DNA of 64,000 nucleotides from Favolaschia claudopus (taxonomy: Eukaryota > Basidiomycota > Agaricomycetes > Agaricales > Mycenaceae). The notes beneath the pieces are model-generated. The model was given only the letters and a program-made list of their open reading frames with translations, was not told the DNA's origin and ran no database searches. The position numbers were made by a program, and so were the translations under genes. The DNA lies in contig JAWWNJ010000175.1 in the NCBI GenBank assembly GCA_037176885.1, forward strand, positions 372,001 to 436,000, read 5' to 3'. Below, one piece after another: positions 12,281-24,532 of the stretch. The stretch's first letter is position 1, and the number at the start of each line of letters is the position of its first letter.

Positions 12281-13291
12281 ATGTTGACGACCTTGCTCTT
12301 CTTGCCGCTATTCTCAGGTATATATGTCTCCGGAGCCGCTGTAGACTTTCGCGCTTCGACCATCGAACGGCGGCAGGCTCTCACTTTACGCGCTCAACAA
12401 CGCAACCTTGGTTCGTTCGACCTTACCCCAATCCTCCCGCCTGCATCGGTGACAAGCTGGCGCGCCGTTAACGCTCCTGAAAGCTGCACCACGTATGCAG
12501 GCCAACAAGACGGCTCGGAATGCCGAACAGACCTGACTGCCGTGAGCATCCAATTTGAGGACTGCGGGGACGAGTTTGTTGTATGCCGCTGCGCCGACGC
12601 GGAGATGAGCATGAACGATGTATTCGAGCGGCTAGGGCGCGTACCAATTGGTTTACGGAGGTATGGGGGAGTGGTGATGGTGGCTGCACAGGCGGGCTCC
12701 GATACCGCTCATGCGTATACTTGGACGTCAGGAGAGCATACAGGCGACATTCATTTCTTTGGTGATTGTGGAATGGAAACGTGGGTACACGAGGTACGTG
12801 CACCTATGATTTCTGAACTGGAATCAAGCTAAAATTGTCCGTAGTTCATGCACGCATTTGATTCCGCGCCTGATAGACCGCGACCACAATCTAACGGATC
12901 CAGATGGCAGAATGCGTTGGCCACGGATACTTGCGTTCCAGATAGCTATTCTCTCACAAACGCGGTAGAAGTCAGTTCAGTCCGATTGATTGCTCAGCGT
13001 CCTCACTAACGCGCCGTCCTCATTTTTCTTCGAAGGCTTACGCTCAACTCGGATTGCTCATAATCTACCAAGTCGTCTATGGTATCCTTCCTCCAGGCTT
13101 CACGGCGGATTGCATGAGCAACCAGCTCGCATACATGACATCTCTGCCATTGTTCAATGGAAGCACGCTATTTGGGAACAATTGCGACATTCAAGACGGC
13201 CCTCCGGCACGGTGTGTTATTTATTCCAGCAATGAAGATGAGCTGGGCGCTAAATATTAGCCCAGGCATACACGGCCCCCTAATATATTAG
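12281..13291 (+). CDS. Secreted HExxH metallopeptidase-like protein
   Basis: Exons are 12281-12793, 12845-12970, 13036-13211 and probably 13261-13291. The last intron (13212-13260) sits exactly where the paralog at 8388 has one; reading through instead ends at 13260. The product has about 281 residues. A clear signal peptide opens the protein (about 1-20). The zinc-binding motif is HEFMH (about 170-174), split by an intron between HE and FMH exactly as in the paralog and followed by AFD. Downstream is DSYSLTNAVEAYAQLG, a segment resembling fungal M35-like putative peptidases. Conserved cysteines suggest disulfides. It lacks the Ser/Pro-rich C-terminus and hydrophobic tail of its paralog, so it is predicted to be freely secreted. 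Peptidase activity is inferred from the motif only. Confidence 0.75.
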
Positions 13292-13998
13292 ATCCTTCAA
13301 GGACTTTCCAGACTCAGCGCCCGTCGAGCACAGAAGGGGGGCCGGCTGTGATGGCGACCTCGCGTCGAAGCGGGGCAAATTCGACTGTAACAGTAGAGCT
13401 GAATAGCTCGTTGCTGATATGCATGTTCGCGCTCTTTAGTGGCATCTGGCTCTTTTCTTAGATAATTCATGACCATCCCAAGCACGTTTCTTACGTTCCT
13501 AATGATCGCCAGAAACTTGTACGAAGGACTTGCAATCCGTGTATTCATAACGAATTTACATGTATAATTAAACCTCATACCAGACTACTGTGTCAGGAGC
13601 TCCCACTCAGAATCGTCTACATTCATCGGAACTAGCTCCTTTTCTGGCCCTGGCTGCGGCAAGCTCCGGCTCGGGAAAGACCACGGAGTCACGCGGTTTT
13701 CGCGTGACCGTGATGCCGATCAAACTTCATTAAGTTTTCTTGCTTTCCGCCACAACTGCCTTCCCATGGACGATAATCAGAACGGCGCGCGCCATGCCCT
13801 GCAATCCCGACCTTGTAATCCTCTGGACCAGCGCTTTCCAAGGTGGAAACAAGAATCGCCGCCATCGCTGATTGGCGCTCTGATTTTTCCCGCCGGAGAT
13901 CGCACTTCTTAGATTGTTTCCCGAGTATCAGACATGACTACACGACGTCCGTCCACGTCGGTGCTACGCGCGGAAAATCGGAAGTGCTCTTGCATACC
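13292..13998. other. Intergenic region
   Basis: No gene was recognised. The region should include the promoter of the large gene starting at 13999. Open frames upstream of that ATG have no similarity to the second gene copy, which supports starting at the conserved SKIF.RHRT N-terminus. Confidence 0.45.
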
Positions 13999-16900
13999 AT
14001 GCCTTCTCTATCGAAAATCTTCAGGCGACACCGGACAAGCAGCGAGCTCGTCGATGATGAGGCCCCGGCGGCGCTGGTCAGTGCTGGACCGTCAGAATTC
14101 AGCCACCTTGCATTGGATGCACCCGTCCCGAATGTTCGTTATAGTGCCTCGATGCCGCACTTGGATTTGGTCCTTCCTCAAGAAGGTCTCCTTGATAGCA
14201 TTCCCAATGGCCCGAACGGGTACAACTTGGGTCAAGGACATGAACCCGAACCCGATGTAGAGCAGCCCCCAGCGTCCATACCCAATGGTGGCGGAGACGA
14301 TGAAGGGAAATCACTCCCGCCCACTCCCACTCCCACATCTCCGGAAGACAGCCCTACACGCTCCGAGCCGCTCTCCGACAATTTGGCAGAGATGTGGCGT
14401 AACATCGATGATCGCTCTGCAAATATCTCGAAAACGGAAAGAGTTGTGAACAAAATTAGCCATGTTGCGGGTACGTGGTAGTAACTATTTATCGACTTTC
14501 GTTTTTTGAGTTCTGCGTTGTAGGCGCTGCGTTTGAAGTAGGGGAAACTGCAGGGGATGTAACAGGCTTTATTAGGGAAGGAATGGAGAACGACGAGATA
14601 AAAGCAATAGGAAATGCTATTCTGGAGGGAGTTCCCGCTATAATGAGTGCTTTGGAGACTTTGGCAGAGATTCACCCCTTTCTCGCTGGTGCGTGTATCT
14701 CCCATCTTCTTGTGAATTAACTAACAAGCTACTGCCAGCCGCATACCTCCCCTTCAAATTAATTTATTACCAGTACGTTCAGCGCCTTCACTTACTTTCT
14801 TGCCTTGATTCGATTTCAGAGAGACGCAGCGCAGAGACAACGACAAGAAACGAACCACACTCTTTGCCAAGATCAAGGACGTCATGATGATTTTGTTAGA
14901 GTGGGGTCTTTGTTGCTCTGCGCGCATATTCCTGTTCTGACAACTCAGCAGGCTGAAAAGTTTCAAGAAGAATGATATCCGGACTACACCGGAGGGGAAA
15001 CCTGTTCTCAGTCGCCTTGCTTCGATCTGCGATGATATGAGGAAGGATATTGCGGAATGTTACAACGGTTTGTTATCGACAGATCGATAGAATGGGTATT
15101 CATAATTTCTAGTCCTCAACGTACAGGAGAAACGCTCTGTGGGGATCAAGTTTCTCAAGGCGTCTACCTGGAACAAGGAGCTAGGAAAATACGCCGCGCG
15201 ATTCACGAACAGGCGCGAGGAACTTACGTTTGCACTCAGTCTGCGCTCAGTGATTACATTAGAGGAGATGAACAACAAGTGAGTCTTAATTTCAACGTTG
15301 TGCGATACAACTAATCAAGTTTCTATTGAGTATGAAAACGTACGTGCCTTGATATTGGGTCGTTCCTCAATAATCAGCTTTTTTCTCAGCATGATGCACA
15401 TGTTTTCCACCATGCTGACCTCTGACGAGCGGGACATGGGACGTTAGATTCAACTCAATGGCGGCGAGAGAGCTGTGATGAGGGACGACAAGAAATGCGC
15501 CGCGATGATTAAATACGAGGCTTTGCTGACTGCTTCCACTGGCAGCAGCGCAGCCAACCACGAACGCGGTCGGCTCGGGTTGACGTCTGAAGAGGATAGC
15601 AAGAAGACTGAAAAGGCTATCGTGAATTTGCGGAAGGAGTACCGAGAAGACGTTCGGGGTGTCATTCAGGAGAATCTGGGGATTTATTCGAAGCGCTTTG
15701 ACATGCGGTTGGATGATATGGAAAAAGATCTAGGGAAGAAGATTCAGCATCAAGGTGATCGACTTATCATGTATCTCAGAGAAGGCCCGCATCAACGAAT
15801 TAAAGACAAGGTGTGTGCCACAAATCGAACCTGGGTAGTGTCGCACATTCACTCAAATCCTACAGATCGTTTACCATGTCTGGAAAGACCAGGTTCATCA
15901 ATTCAATCATGATGCTCATTCGCAACTAACAGGATGAATGCTAGGGTTGGAGAGGGAGCGCGAAAACTCGATTGCTTGTCCTCGCATTACGCGACTACCT
16001 CGTCGAGCGGGTCGAGCATAGCAAGCTTGCTTCCGGAATCGCGCGGAACATACGGCCACTTTCCCTTGCTCCAACGATCATCAGCCGAAAGCAGGAACAA
16101 TACTCTGAGGACGATGACGACGACCCGGAAGCAGATATGTCTGTGCCGTTGCCCGATAGTTGGATGACCGCGTATCTTCAGGTCAAGCGTCTCCGCTATC
16201 TTGAGCGTATGTGATGCATGTCTGAACTCGTGATATTAACTCACCGGTCGATTCAGAGGCCTTGGATCCGAACTCTTCGGGGTTCACGTCGATTTCTGAG
16301 ATAAACGCATTTTCCCGTGCACGACCCATAACCTGGAGGTACTTGCTCGTATTCCCGCCTCTATCGAAGACCGCTAAATTTCTCTATAGTTTCCCGCACT
16401 GGCTGTCGTACTGGGCCATAGGCTGGCAAATTTACGCTACACAATACTGCGTTGAGATCGAGGAAATCTTTGGGCAGATGAACTTGTTGAAACAGCGAAT
16501 TTCCGTTAAGATGCCGGGGAACACAGTCTACGTGAACGAATACATCGATGGCTGTTGGCAACATGTCACAGCGCTGACGTCTAGCGTCGAGAGATGCGGT
16601 GGACCAGAGAGTTGGCTCGACGAGAAGTTCACTGAGTATATAGAAGCACAGGAGAGCGTGCTGAAGGAGCGGTTGGAAAAGATACAGTACAATATTGATG
16701 CGGAGGAGACAGTGTCTCTGATTCTCCGTGGGGACCGTATCGAAGTAGTAAGTCTAAAGATATTAGCCCGGAGTTTCTTGAACTTAACCCTTCTCAGTCG
16801 ATATTCGCACTCCTGGCAATCTTGCTTCGAAGGCATCTTGCAAAAATGCACTTGGCTCTCAAGCAGGAGCTTCATGATGACGAGCTTTGGGACGCGATGG

Positions 16901-19607
16901 ACACCGTTACATGGGTCGTGAATGGTGTATGGGTGCGATTCTTGGAGCTCAAAGGTACGAGCCGAGATCGTGTCTTGCGCTCGAATTAACTGAGCTCTCA
17001 CGCCACAGAGGAATTCCAACATCAACAGGTTGCGGATCTGAAGTTGATTTTCGAGTCGCTCTCGTGCGGATTGGTACGTTCTCCTAGCGGGGATCAGAGT
17101 TCGCAACTAACACAGTCGTAGTTCAAAAATTACTATGAATGGAATGACTGGATTAATCCTGAGCATTTCATGGAGAGGGATATGACACCTTGGACGAGTG
17201 ATACGCTCACCGAATTGAACCCATCTGAACTCGTCGGGATTCTGTCTTACGCCGAGCACACCCCTCGCCAAACCGAAACTGATGTAATTGTCATTGAGCC
17301 GTCGTTGAGGTTAGTTTCTTCCAATTGAGATTTCAGGTGCCCTGATGGTCTTCGCTCCCAGTGACTCTGAGGCAGAAAGTATGGTCGAAGACAGGGCTGG
17401 AAGGTGAACTATTCATTTCACCAGCAGTTACACGACGGTCCTAAGCTTCTCATTAAAGCCCAGTGCCAACCGTGGAAGCACCTACCACGAATCATGTTAT
17501 AGCTCCTTCGCCAAGGTAAATTTCACCTTGTTGTAATGAACTCAACAATAATGCGCTCGGCTAGTGTGATCCTAACCGAACCCTCCGACACGGAGATGTC
17601 CATGTACGTCAGATCTGCTACCTCTCTGGAGATCCTCCTCCTCACAGTATCTCTGTAGAACCGGCAGATGGTTTGGATGGCATAGGACCGAAAATCAAAC
17701 TCCATACGGAGCCATGACGGCTATGAACTTCAAGTGCGGGGATAGACTGCCCCAGTCTGAATCAGAAACGACAATATTCGGCCACGGGGTAAAAACCAGT
17801 TTATTTTGCTTACTTTCTGCTCACTTAAAGTAGACCTCTGCATATGGCTGGGATTTCACTCTCACTGGCACCCTCAACTCTTTCGATCATCCTGAAGGCA
17901 TGTTGAGCCTCCTATTCGAGCTCACTTTCACAGACGACGACTCGGACGGGGCATTAGTTCAGTACAAGGGCACATTTCTCACTGACCGGGACGTTATTGT
18001 GGGCACCTTCAGCCGTACAATCGCTACTGGCGAATTTATATTGAAGAAAGTACCGGAATCGGCAATCATGTGCGCACGCCCACTCGTCCCACGGCTCAAC
18101 CCCAGAGAACTATGGGCTTTTGCGATCAAAGCCGTGCTTGACGATATTCAACGGAAGAAACCCCACCTATCGTACTTGTGCAGCCGCATGATAGAGATGC
18201 GGCGAATTCTATGGTTCATCTGGCGAGATGATCTAGGTCTTTTGGACGGTTTCGAGCAAGCGGAATATTCGCAGATTCTTAAAACTCTTTCCTACGAACA
18301 AATGGTGGAACTATACAAGTTGTCAGATTGGTATGATCGAGTACGCAATCATGACAAGCTATGAACCCTGATCTTCTCTGCATAGGTACGATCATGCTAG
18401 CGACCTTCAACCGTAAGTGTTCAAACATTTGTACTTCAGCAGTGTCAATGCCCTCGTTCTTCAGTGATGGATACCGCTGCGACAATTGCGGCGTCGACCT
18501 CGTTAGATCGAGAGTGGCTTGCTTGGAGTGTGTGAGCTCCGTTGATTGCGAGCGAATGGTGGATTTTTGTTCCCGGCTCAAATGCATTGCGGCAGAAGTT
18601 CCCCATCGGACAGATGTCCACCACGACCCAAAGACTCACCTTATAGTCCGCTTTCGAGATCATCTCCTCCTCAAGGACTATTGCGAGATCAAAGAGCAAG
18701 CAGGGTATTCGCTGCGGTATGCTCGAGATTGGTACGAAACTGCGAAGAAAGAGGATCGTAGTCTTGTGGTTCCCTTACCTCCCTCGCCAACGTCGACTTC
18801 ATCTTCCGATGAGTCTGCGCCTGACACTCAGGTTCCGAGGATTTCGACACCAGAGGACACCGTTGTTCCTATCATTGTAGGAGATTCCCTCGCCCCTCCC
18901 GCAGTCAGTGCAGAACGATCTCTGACGCCGGTTCAACGTCCTTCATTGAACACCAGCTTCGTGTTCACGGAACAGCGGCCCTCAACATCGTTATCTTCGT
19001 CCTCGTCCTGGTCCTGGTCCTCTTCCTCCTCTGCTTCCAGCTCCAAAAGCACTCATCTGCTGTCGACGGCTGTTACGCCTGCGGAAGCAACCACGCCGAT
19101 GATTTGTGTAGTTTGCCACGAACGCATTGTGGCACCGGCCTGGTATTGTATCACCTGCCCCAGTACGTTTCCGTTAATGCTGTGTGCTTCCCTCGATTCT
19201 GAGGCATTCATACAGGTACGTGGATCTGTGACTCGTGCGAAAGGGTCAGCGATCATATGTTGCCCTGGGACTATGTCAAGCGCTATCGCACCGAAGTTGC
19301 AGGATCTGGGGGTCACAACGTTATGCACTCGCTCGTTCGGGTCACTGGGTTCAGCTCGGAAGATACGGAAACATCCAAGAAAACCGGAGGAGGTGCAACG
19401 ACGCAAGATAATCTGTTCTCCCTCAAATGGGACGAGATAGAGAAGCGAATGCAAGAGCTTGTCACTGCGCGGTTTGAAGCAGTCAATACCCATGTCGATG
19501 AGCGTTTGAATAACGTGGATCGACGGTTGGGGGAGCTTACTACTTCCCTTGCCAACATCGAACGGTTATTAATGAGAAGTGTTGACGATAACGGTACGAA
19601 TTCGTAG
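13999..19607 (+). CDS. EF-hand/ZZ multidomain protein, copy A, with an in-frame stop
   Basis: Around 20 exons align one-to-one with copy B (29577-35248). The order is: basic start (SLSKIFRRHRT), a disordered Ser/Pro region, a helical region (EGVPAIMSALE.L.EIHPF, then AYLPFKLIYYQ.TQRRDND) that resembles N-terminal adaptor helices of fungal STAND proteins, a coiled segment, one canonical EF-hand loop (DPNSSGFTSISE), a conserved Cys/Trp/Tyr-rich region, a beta-rich domain, a ZZ-like finger (CDNC...CLEC) and a second CxxC finger (CVVC...CITC...CDSC). The C-terminus is coiled coil. Both copies share a 9-nt exon. The anomaly is a TAG at 15445-15447 in the motif RDMGR-stop-IQL, where copy B has TGG. 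Every other exon is open and splice sites are intact. It is therefore a very young pseudogene, a sequencing error, or a gene read by RNA editing; function is unknown. Confidence 0.75.
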
Positions 19608-19716
19608 CCTTGAAGTGTATCACAGCGAATTTTGCAAATACGTGCTTAACTCTATGAGTGTCCGCGATGAGTAATGCTTTTCAGAAAAGCCTCATCCGTT
19701 GCACAAGAATCAATTC

Positions 19717-20824
19717 CTAGAGTGTCGCCATCATAGTCATTTCTTCCTCCGAGGCATGAAAGGCGCGGATGCCTTTGCGACTGCAGTTTGTGCACGGGAA
19801 GGATTGTCCGTAAGTGCATTTGTTGCTAGACAAACCGAGAAACATGTAAGTAAATGAGACAAAATAGGGAAAGACGCGAATCGCACCATAATTTACAATG
19901 CCATTCACGCCAGTCGGTGCATTCGTTGCAAGGAGTGCAATGCCAGCTATAAGGAAACAAAGAATGAATCAGGATCCCTCGTCTTTCAGGCAGGATGATG
20001 AAGTAAACTGACGTGCAATCCATTTGCTCCAACGATCCGCGACAGAAAGAGTAGAAGTAGTAGCTGGAATCATCGAACCAGTGTTTAAAGCTGCGCGTTT
20101 TCTGTCCAGACACGTTCATCAATCAGAAGAGAAACCGAAGGGAAAATGCACCGCACCAAAGACAACTGTTCGTCCGCAGTCAAACTTGCGTAGTTCACTC
20201 CTTTTGCCGCATCGTCCTTGCTAGCCCACAGATAATCCTCGCTCACCGCGCGTCGCCTCCCATCATTCCAAATCTTATCTCCAATAGCATTAGACTCCCA
20301 CCAAAGTCTGGCCCCGTCAGCTTCCTTCGAGTTCTCGCGCATGAGTTTGCTGATGAGGCAAGCTGTGAGGCGCGTAGGTCTATCTGCGGGATCAGGGCCA
20401 AAGATATAGGAGAGGTCGTCCATTTTATTGTTGCAAGTTCCAGTTTTGGTGCAGGCGCAGTCGGATTTGCAGCCGAAGCCACTTTTGTAGCAGCCGCAGC
20501 GGGCGGTTTTGCAGGCGGACGCGCTCTTACAGTTGCAGGTTGTGTCGGGTTCGCGGTCCTAAGAATTAGTTCAAATATAGCGACCCGTGTTCGTTACTGC
20601 GAGCGGCAAGGCTCCTAGCTAACCTCGTTTCGCTCTGCTTCCTACAGTCCACCAAATGAGAAAGTCTGAAAGTGCCAGCAGTCGGCGACAAAGAAGGAAC
20701 TTACTGCTTCATAGATCACATTGGGACCCTCCTTCCCAGGTTTATAAGCGCTGCTGACACCTTCGTCGTCGAACTCATCGAACTGATCGAACTCGTCTGA
20801 GTCGCTGTCGTAGTCGTCGAACAT
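19717..20824 (-). CDS. Cysteine-rich CXC (tesmin/TSO1-like) and zinc-ribbon protein
   Basis: Six exons (20705-20824, 20624-20641, 20157-20558, 20013-20101, 19887-19946, 19717-19825) give 265 codons in phase; exon 2 is 18 nt. The N-terminus is acidic (about 1-25, Asp/Glu/Phe/Ser repeats). Residues about 50-85 contain a CXC-like cluster (CNCKSASACKTARCGCYK continuing with GFGC, CACT and C), the spacing used by tesmin/TSO1/Lin54-type DNA-binding modules and by Ezh2 pre-SET CXC. A middle alpha-helical part has no recognised domain. The C-terminal third is a second zinc cluster with paired CxxC units and WHC motifs, ending in an acidic/Met tail. A nuclear DNA- or chromatin-binding role is plausible from the CXC spacing but is inference. 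Confidence 0.72.
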
Positions 20825-21422
20825 GGTGGCTGAATGGCTCTGATCAAGGCGCGTTGGTCACGTATCACGGGACTGTGACAACTTCACACGGAGTCATGCT
20901 CTTTCAGTCATCGGTTGAAAGGCCAAAAATATTCAACCACAGCTTACACGTGTTGATATTTGGTCTTGATTTGTTCCCTTTCTCCTTTCGAAGGACCATC
21001 ATTCGCGAAAGCTCCGAATCGGCGCAAGAAAGTCTCAACTTGCATCGCCCCCCTACAACTTGTCATTTTTCGAGCTCTTTGCATTCAAATGCAGCGTCAC
21101 TGACGGATCGGAGACTCGACGGAGAGACTGTCTCGCGCTAGTCGCTCTCGCGGCTCGCCCTGCCTTTGCCTTATATATCTGTTGGATTCTCCGCATCGCA
21201 ATCAGATTCTACAAATCCTATCTACCTACTGCGACGACGCAATCACTGCGTCGGCTTCTGACTTTTTAAACCTGGTACTTACGCGTTTCTCGGCAGTTTC
21301 TTTCAATTGCTTACGTGTGTCTCTCTCGTCAGCTTCGGGTGAAAGGCATTCAACTCAGAAATATAAGTAAACTCATAGACAGTTTCGGGTGCTCGAGTGT
21401 CGTTCCACCCCCCTCAGACCTC
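20825..21422. promoter_or_regulatory. Shared intergenic region between divergent genes
   Basis: This 0.6-kb stretch separates the start codons of the CXC protein (-) and the MFS transporter (+), so both promoters must lie here. No specific operator could be identified. Confidence 0.4.
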
Positions 21423-24317
21423 ATGTCCGCCAGCGTCGACGCCTCCTCCCAGGCCACCGCTCAGGGTGCCTCCAATGAAAAACAAGTCGAAGGAGAGAGG
21501 TATGACTCGGATGCGATGGTCGAAGAGACCGAGAACTTGGAGGACTATCCTCACGGCGTCAAACTCTTGACTCTGATGTTCGCCCTATGTCTCGGCGTAT
21601 TCCTGGTTGCCTTGGTGCTTTTTTCCCCCTATTTCTTTCCGCTTGAAAAATTAATTCCGTTTCCGTAGGATAATACCATCATCAGGTTGGTGCAGTTGCT
21701 TCAAAGTTGAGCGCTGATTTCAAATCGAGGTCGTTAGTACCGCCATTCCAAGAATCACGGATCAGTTCAAGTCCCTCGAAGACGTTGGCTGGGTTAGTTT
21801 CTTTGCAACAACATGTAACTTTCAGCTGAATATTCTCACTAGTATGGTAGCGCGTGAGTACTCTCTGCTCCTCTCCCTTAACCTGCCCCTAAGCCTCCGA
21901 ATACGTCAGATATCTGCTCGTGAGTCCTTTAAGTGCATCACATTCACCACCCACCCATACTGATCCATTCAACAACCAGGGAATTTCCGCAACCCAACTT
22001 CTCTTCGGCAAATTCTACACCTTCTTCTCCATCAAATCTGTCCGTCGTGCTTCCCCAAATCTCTCTCTCCTGTTCATTCAACTACGGCTATCACAGGTCT
22101 TCTTAATCGCCGTTTCCATATTCGAAATCGGCAGCCTTGTCTGTGGCGTCGCCCCGAATTCCAAAGCCCTCATCGTCGGTCGCGCCGTTGCTGGGTTGGG
22201 CAGCGCGGGTATTTTCACGGGGGCGTTCATTAGTGCGTACAATACTTGATTCAGTTTGGTATCTATTCGATTCTGAGCTACTCTTTGTACAGTAATCGGT
22301 GTGTTCACTTGGATGATTGGTTTGGAGCGCTAAACAAACTCTTTTGTCAGCCCACGCCGTCCCACTGGTCAATCGTCCGCTGTACAGCGGTCTGATGGGT
22401 GCGATGTACGGGATTGCCAGCGTCGCTGGGCCACTCATGGGTGAGCTACCAACATTTTTTCTTCCGACACAGACTTTGAGTTGACGCTGTCGGGTCCAGG
22501 TGGGGCGTTCACATCAGTGTTTTATCAAACTGGTTGTGGCGTTGTACAACCCCGAAAAACGCCGAAAAACGCAACAAAACGTCACAACGCATTGTAACCA
22601 CAACGCCAAGCCTTTTTTTGACAACGCCTGACCTCTTTTTCGTTTGCGCACAACAACGGCTGGGCAGAAAATTTTGGTTAAAGTGCACAATGTGAGCTAT
22701 CAATTGAGTACATATTCTCCCTCAAACTCTAATGGGTATGACCGTCCTATCGAGCCCAGTTCTCAGAAAATTTTGGCAGAACAACGGCAAAATGCCGGAA
22801 AACGCCGACAACGCGGCAACCATTTTGATGGATTGCTGATGCACGGACAAGGTCACCTGGCGTTGGTGTGTCCTTCATTCCATCTACGTTGAAGTCAAGC
22901 TGACCATGTCTATAGGTGTTTCTACAGTACGCAAATTCGCATCTCCCTCATTCCAACCGAAAGCTCAAATTGAACAGTCAATCTACCCATTGGAGCAATC
23001 ACCATCGTCACCGTCGCCCTTCTATTCAAGATGCCCAAGAGCGCGAAATACAAGCCGCCCGAGGTTCCACTGACATTGTGGCAGAAGATTCAACAGTTTG
23101 ATCCTCTGTACGTCTGCTCCCTCATGCTTGATCTTTCGGATGCTCACTGAACGGCTTGCAATCACAAGAGGAACAATCCTCTTCATTCCCGGCATCGTCA
23201 GCCTTCTCCTCGCACTGCAATGGGGCGGGTCAAAGTACGCCTGGGGCAATGCCCGAATCATCGTTTTGTTTGTCATTTTCGGCGTCTTCATCTCTGGGTT
23301 CGTCGCGGTTCAGTGAGTTTTCTTCCATACGGTTGGTTTATCAGATGACGGATGAATGAACTCGATTTTTAAAGGGTTTGGCAGCAAGAAAACGCCACTG
23401 TGCCGCCTCGGATTTTCATGAAGCGGAGTATCATGGCGGGGTGTTGGTTTGCGTTGTGTCTCGGCGCGACATTTTTTATATTCATATTCTACCTGCCGAT
23501 ATGGTTCCAGGCGATTAAGGGAACGAGTGCGGTAAGTGAATATTTTTTTTCGAGATGGGAAACCGTGTGTCTGATTAATCGTTGAAATTGATATCAGGTC
23601 AAAAGTGGAATGTACGTTCACCGATTCATCTTCTTTTGCGCGAGCAACGCTTATGTTCATCATATCACAGTGATAACCTCCCCATGATCTTCGGCCTCGT
23701 CATCTCTTCAATAATCACCGGAATATTCTCAACCCTGTTGGGTCAATACGTCCCCTTCATGCTGGCCTCCTCCGTCCTCGTCACCGTCGGCGCTGGACTC
23801 ATGTCGACCTTCACGACACATACCGGTCACTCAAAGTGGATCGGGTATCAGGCTATCTACGGGTTGGGAATGGGAATGGGCATGCAGGGCCCGCTCATCG
23901 CTGCGCAGACGGTGTTGGATCTCAAAGACGTGCCGGTTGGGACTTCGCTTGCGATGTTCCTTCAAAATCTCGTGCGTTCAACTGAATCAATTGAATGAAA
24001 TTTGTTCGCTCAATGTCATACAGGGCGGCGCGCTTTTCGTCTCAGTCGGTCAAAACGTCTTTCAAAACAAGCTCACATCCGGACTCGTCTCAAACGTGCC
24101 CGGTGTCGACCCAGCAATCGTCTTCCTCGCTGGAGCAACGAATCTTAAGAACGCCGTGGACCCGCAGTACTTGCCTGCGGTGCTGGAGGCGTACAATTCT
24201 GCGCTGGTTGTGGCCTTTCAGGTTGGTATTGCGATGGCTGGACTGACGCTGTTGGGTTCGTTGGCTATGGAGTGGAAGAGTGTGAAAGGGAGGAAGATAG
24301 AGATGGGACCGGCGTGA
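21423..24317 (+). pseudogene. DHA2-type MFS drug/H+ antiporter broken by a MITE
   Basis: Many short exons encode a classic 14-TM major facilitator: a Ser/Glu-rich cytoplasmic N-terminus, TM1 ending in the D-N-T-I-I motif, the GSAYLL segment, [14 protein letters not shown], and after the insertion WRWCFYINLPIGA and later transmembrane helices. All introns have GT-AG ends and keep phase, including one 6-nt exon (TAATCG at about 22292-22297). The 330-bp element at 22512-22841 splits the conserved GGAFTDKV motif. Removing it and one CA (22842-22843) rejoins GGAFT-DKV exactly. Read through, translation ends in the element after about 30 extra residues. Such transporters export toxic compounds or substrates at the plasma membrane using the proton gradient. 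The allele is predicted non-functional unless the insert is removed from RNA. Confidence 0.78.
22512..22841. mobile_element. 330-bp MITE-like element, copy 2
   Basis: Identical to 8406-8735 in every base and in the same orientation. It is flanked by CA on both sides (22510-22511 and 22842-22843) and lies inside an exon of the MFS gene. Complete identity of the copies implies very recent movement or gene conversion. Confidence 0.87.
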
Positions 24318-24532
24318 TTTTCATAGATTTTTCGCCTCGAATGGTAGAGTAGATGTAGAACCGAAGTAATAAACGAGCACTGAGGCAGCTCACGTTTAGA
24401 CACGTCCCACATCGCTCCGCGCAAAGCCAATGAATTCTCCCTGAATTGTCCGAGCTATGAAGTAACAAACTGAAAAATCGAACTAATTGTCCAATGTCCA
24501 AGTCCCTTTGCCGACGATCAAACCAGAAGCTG

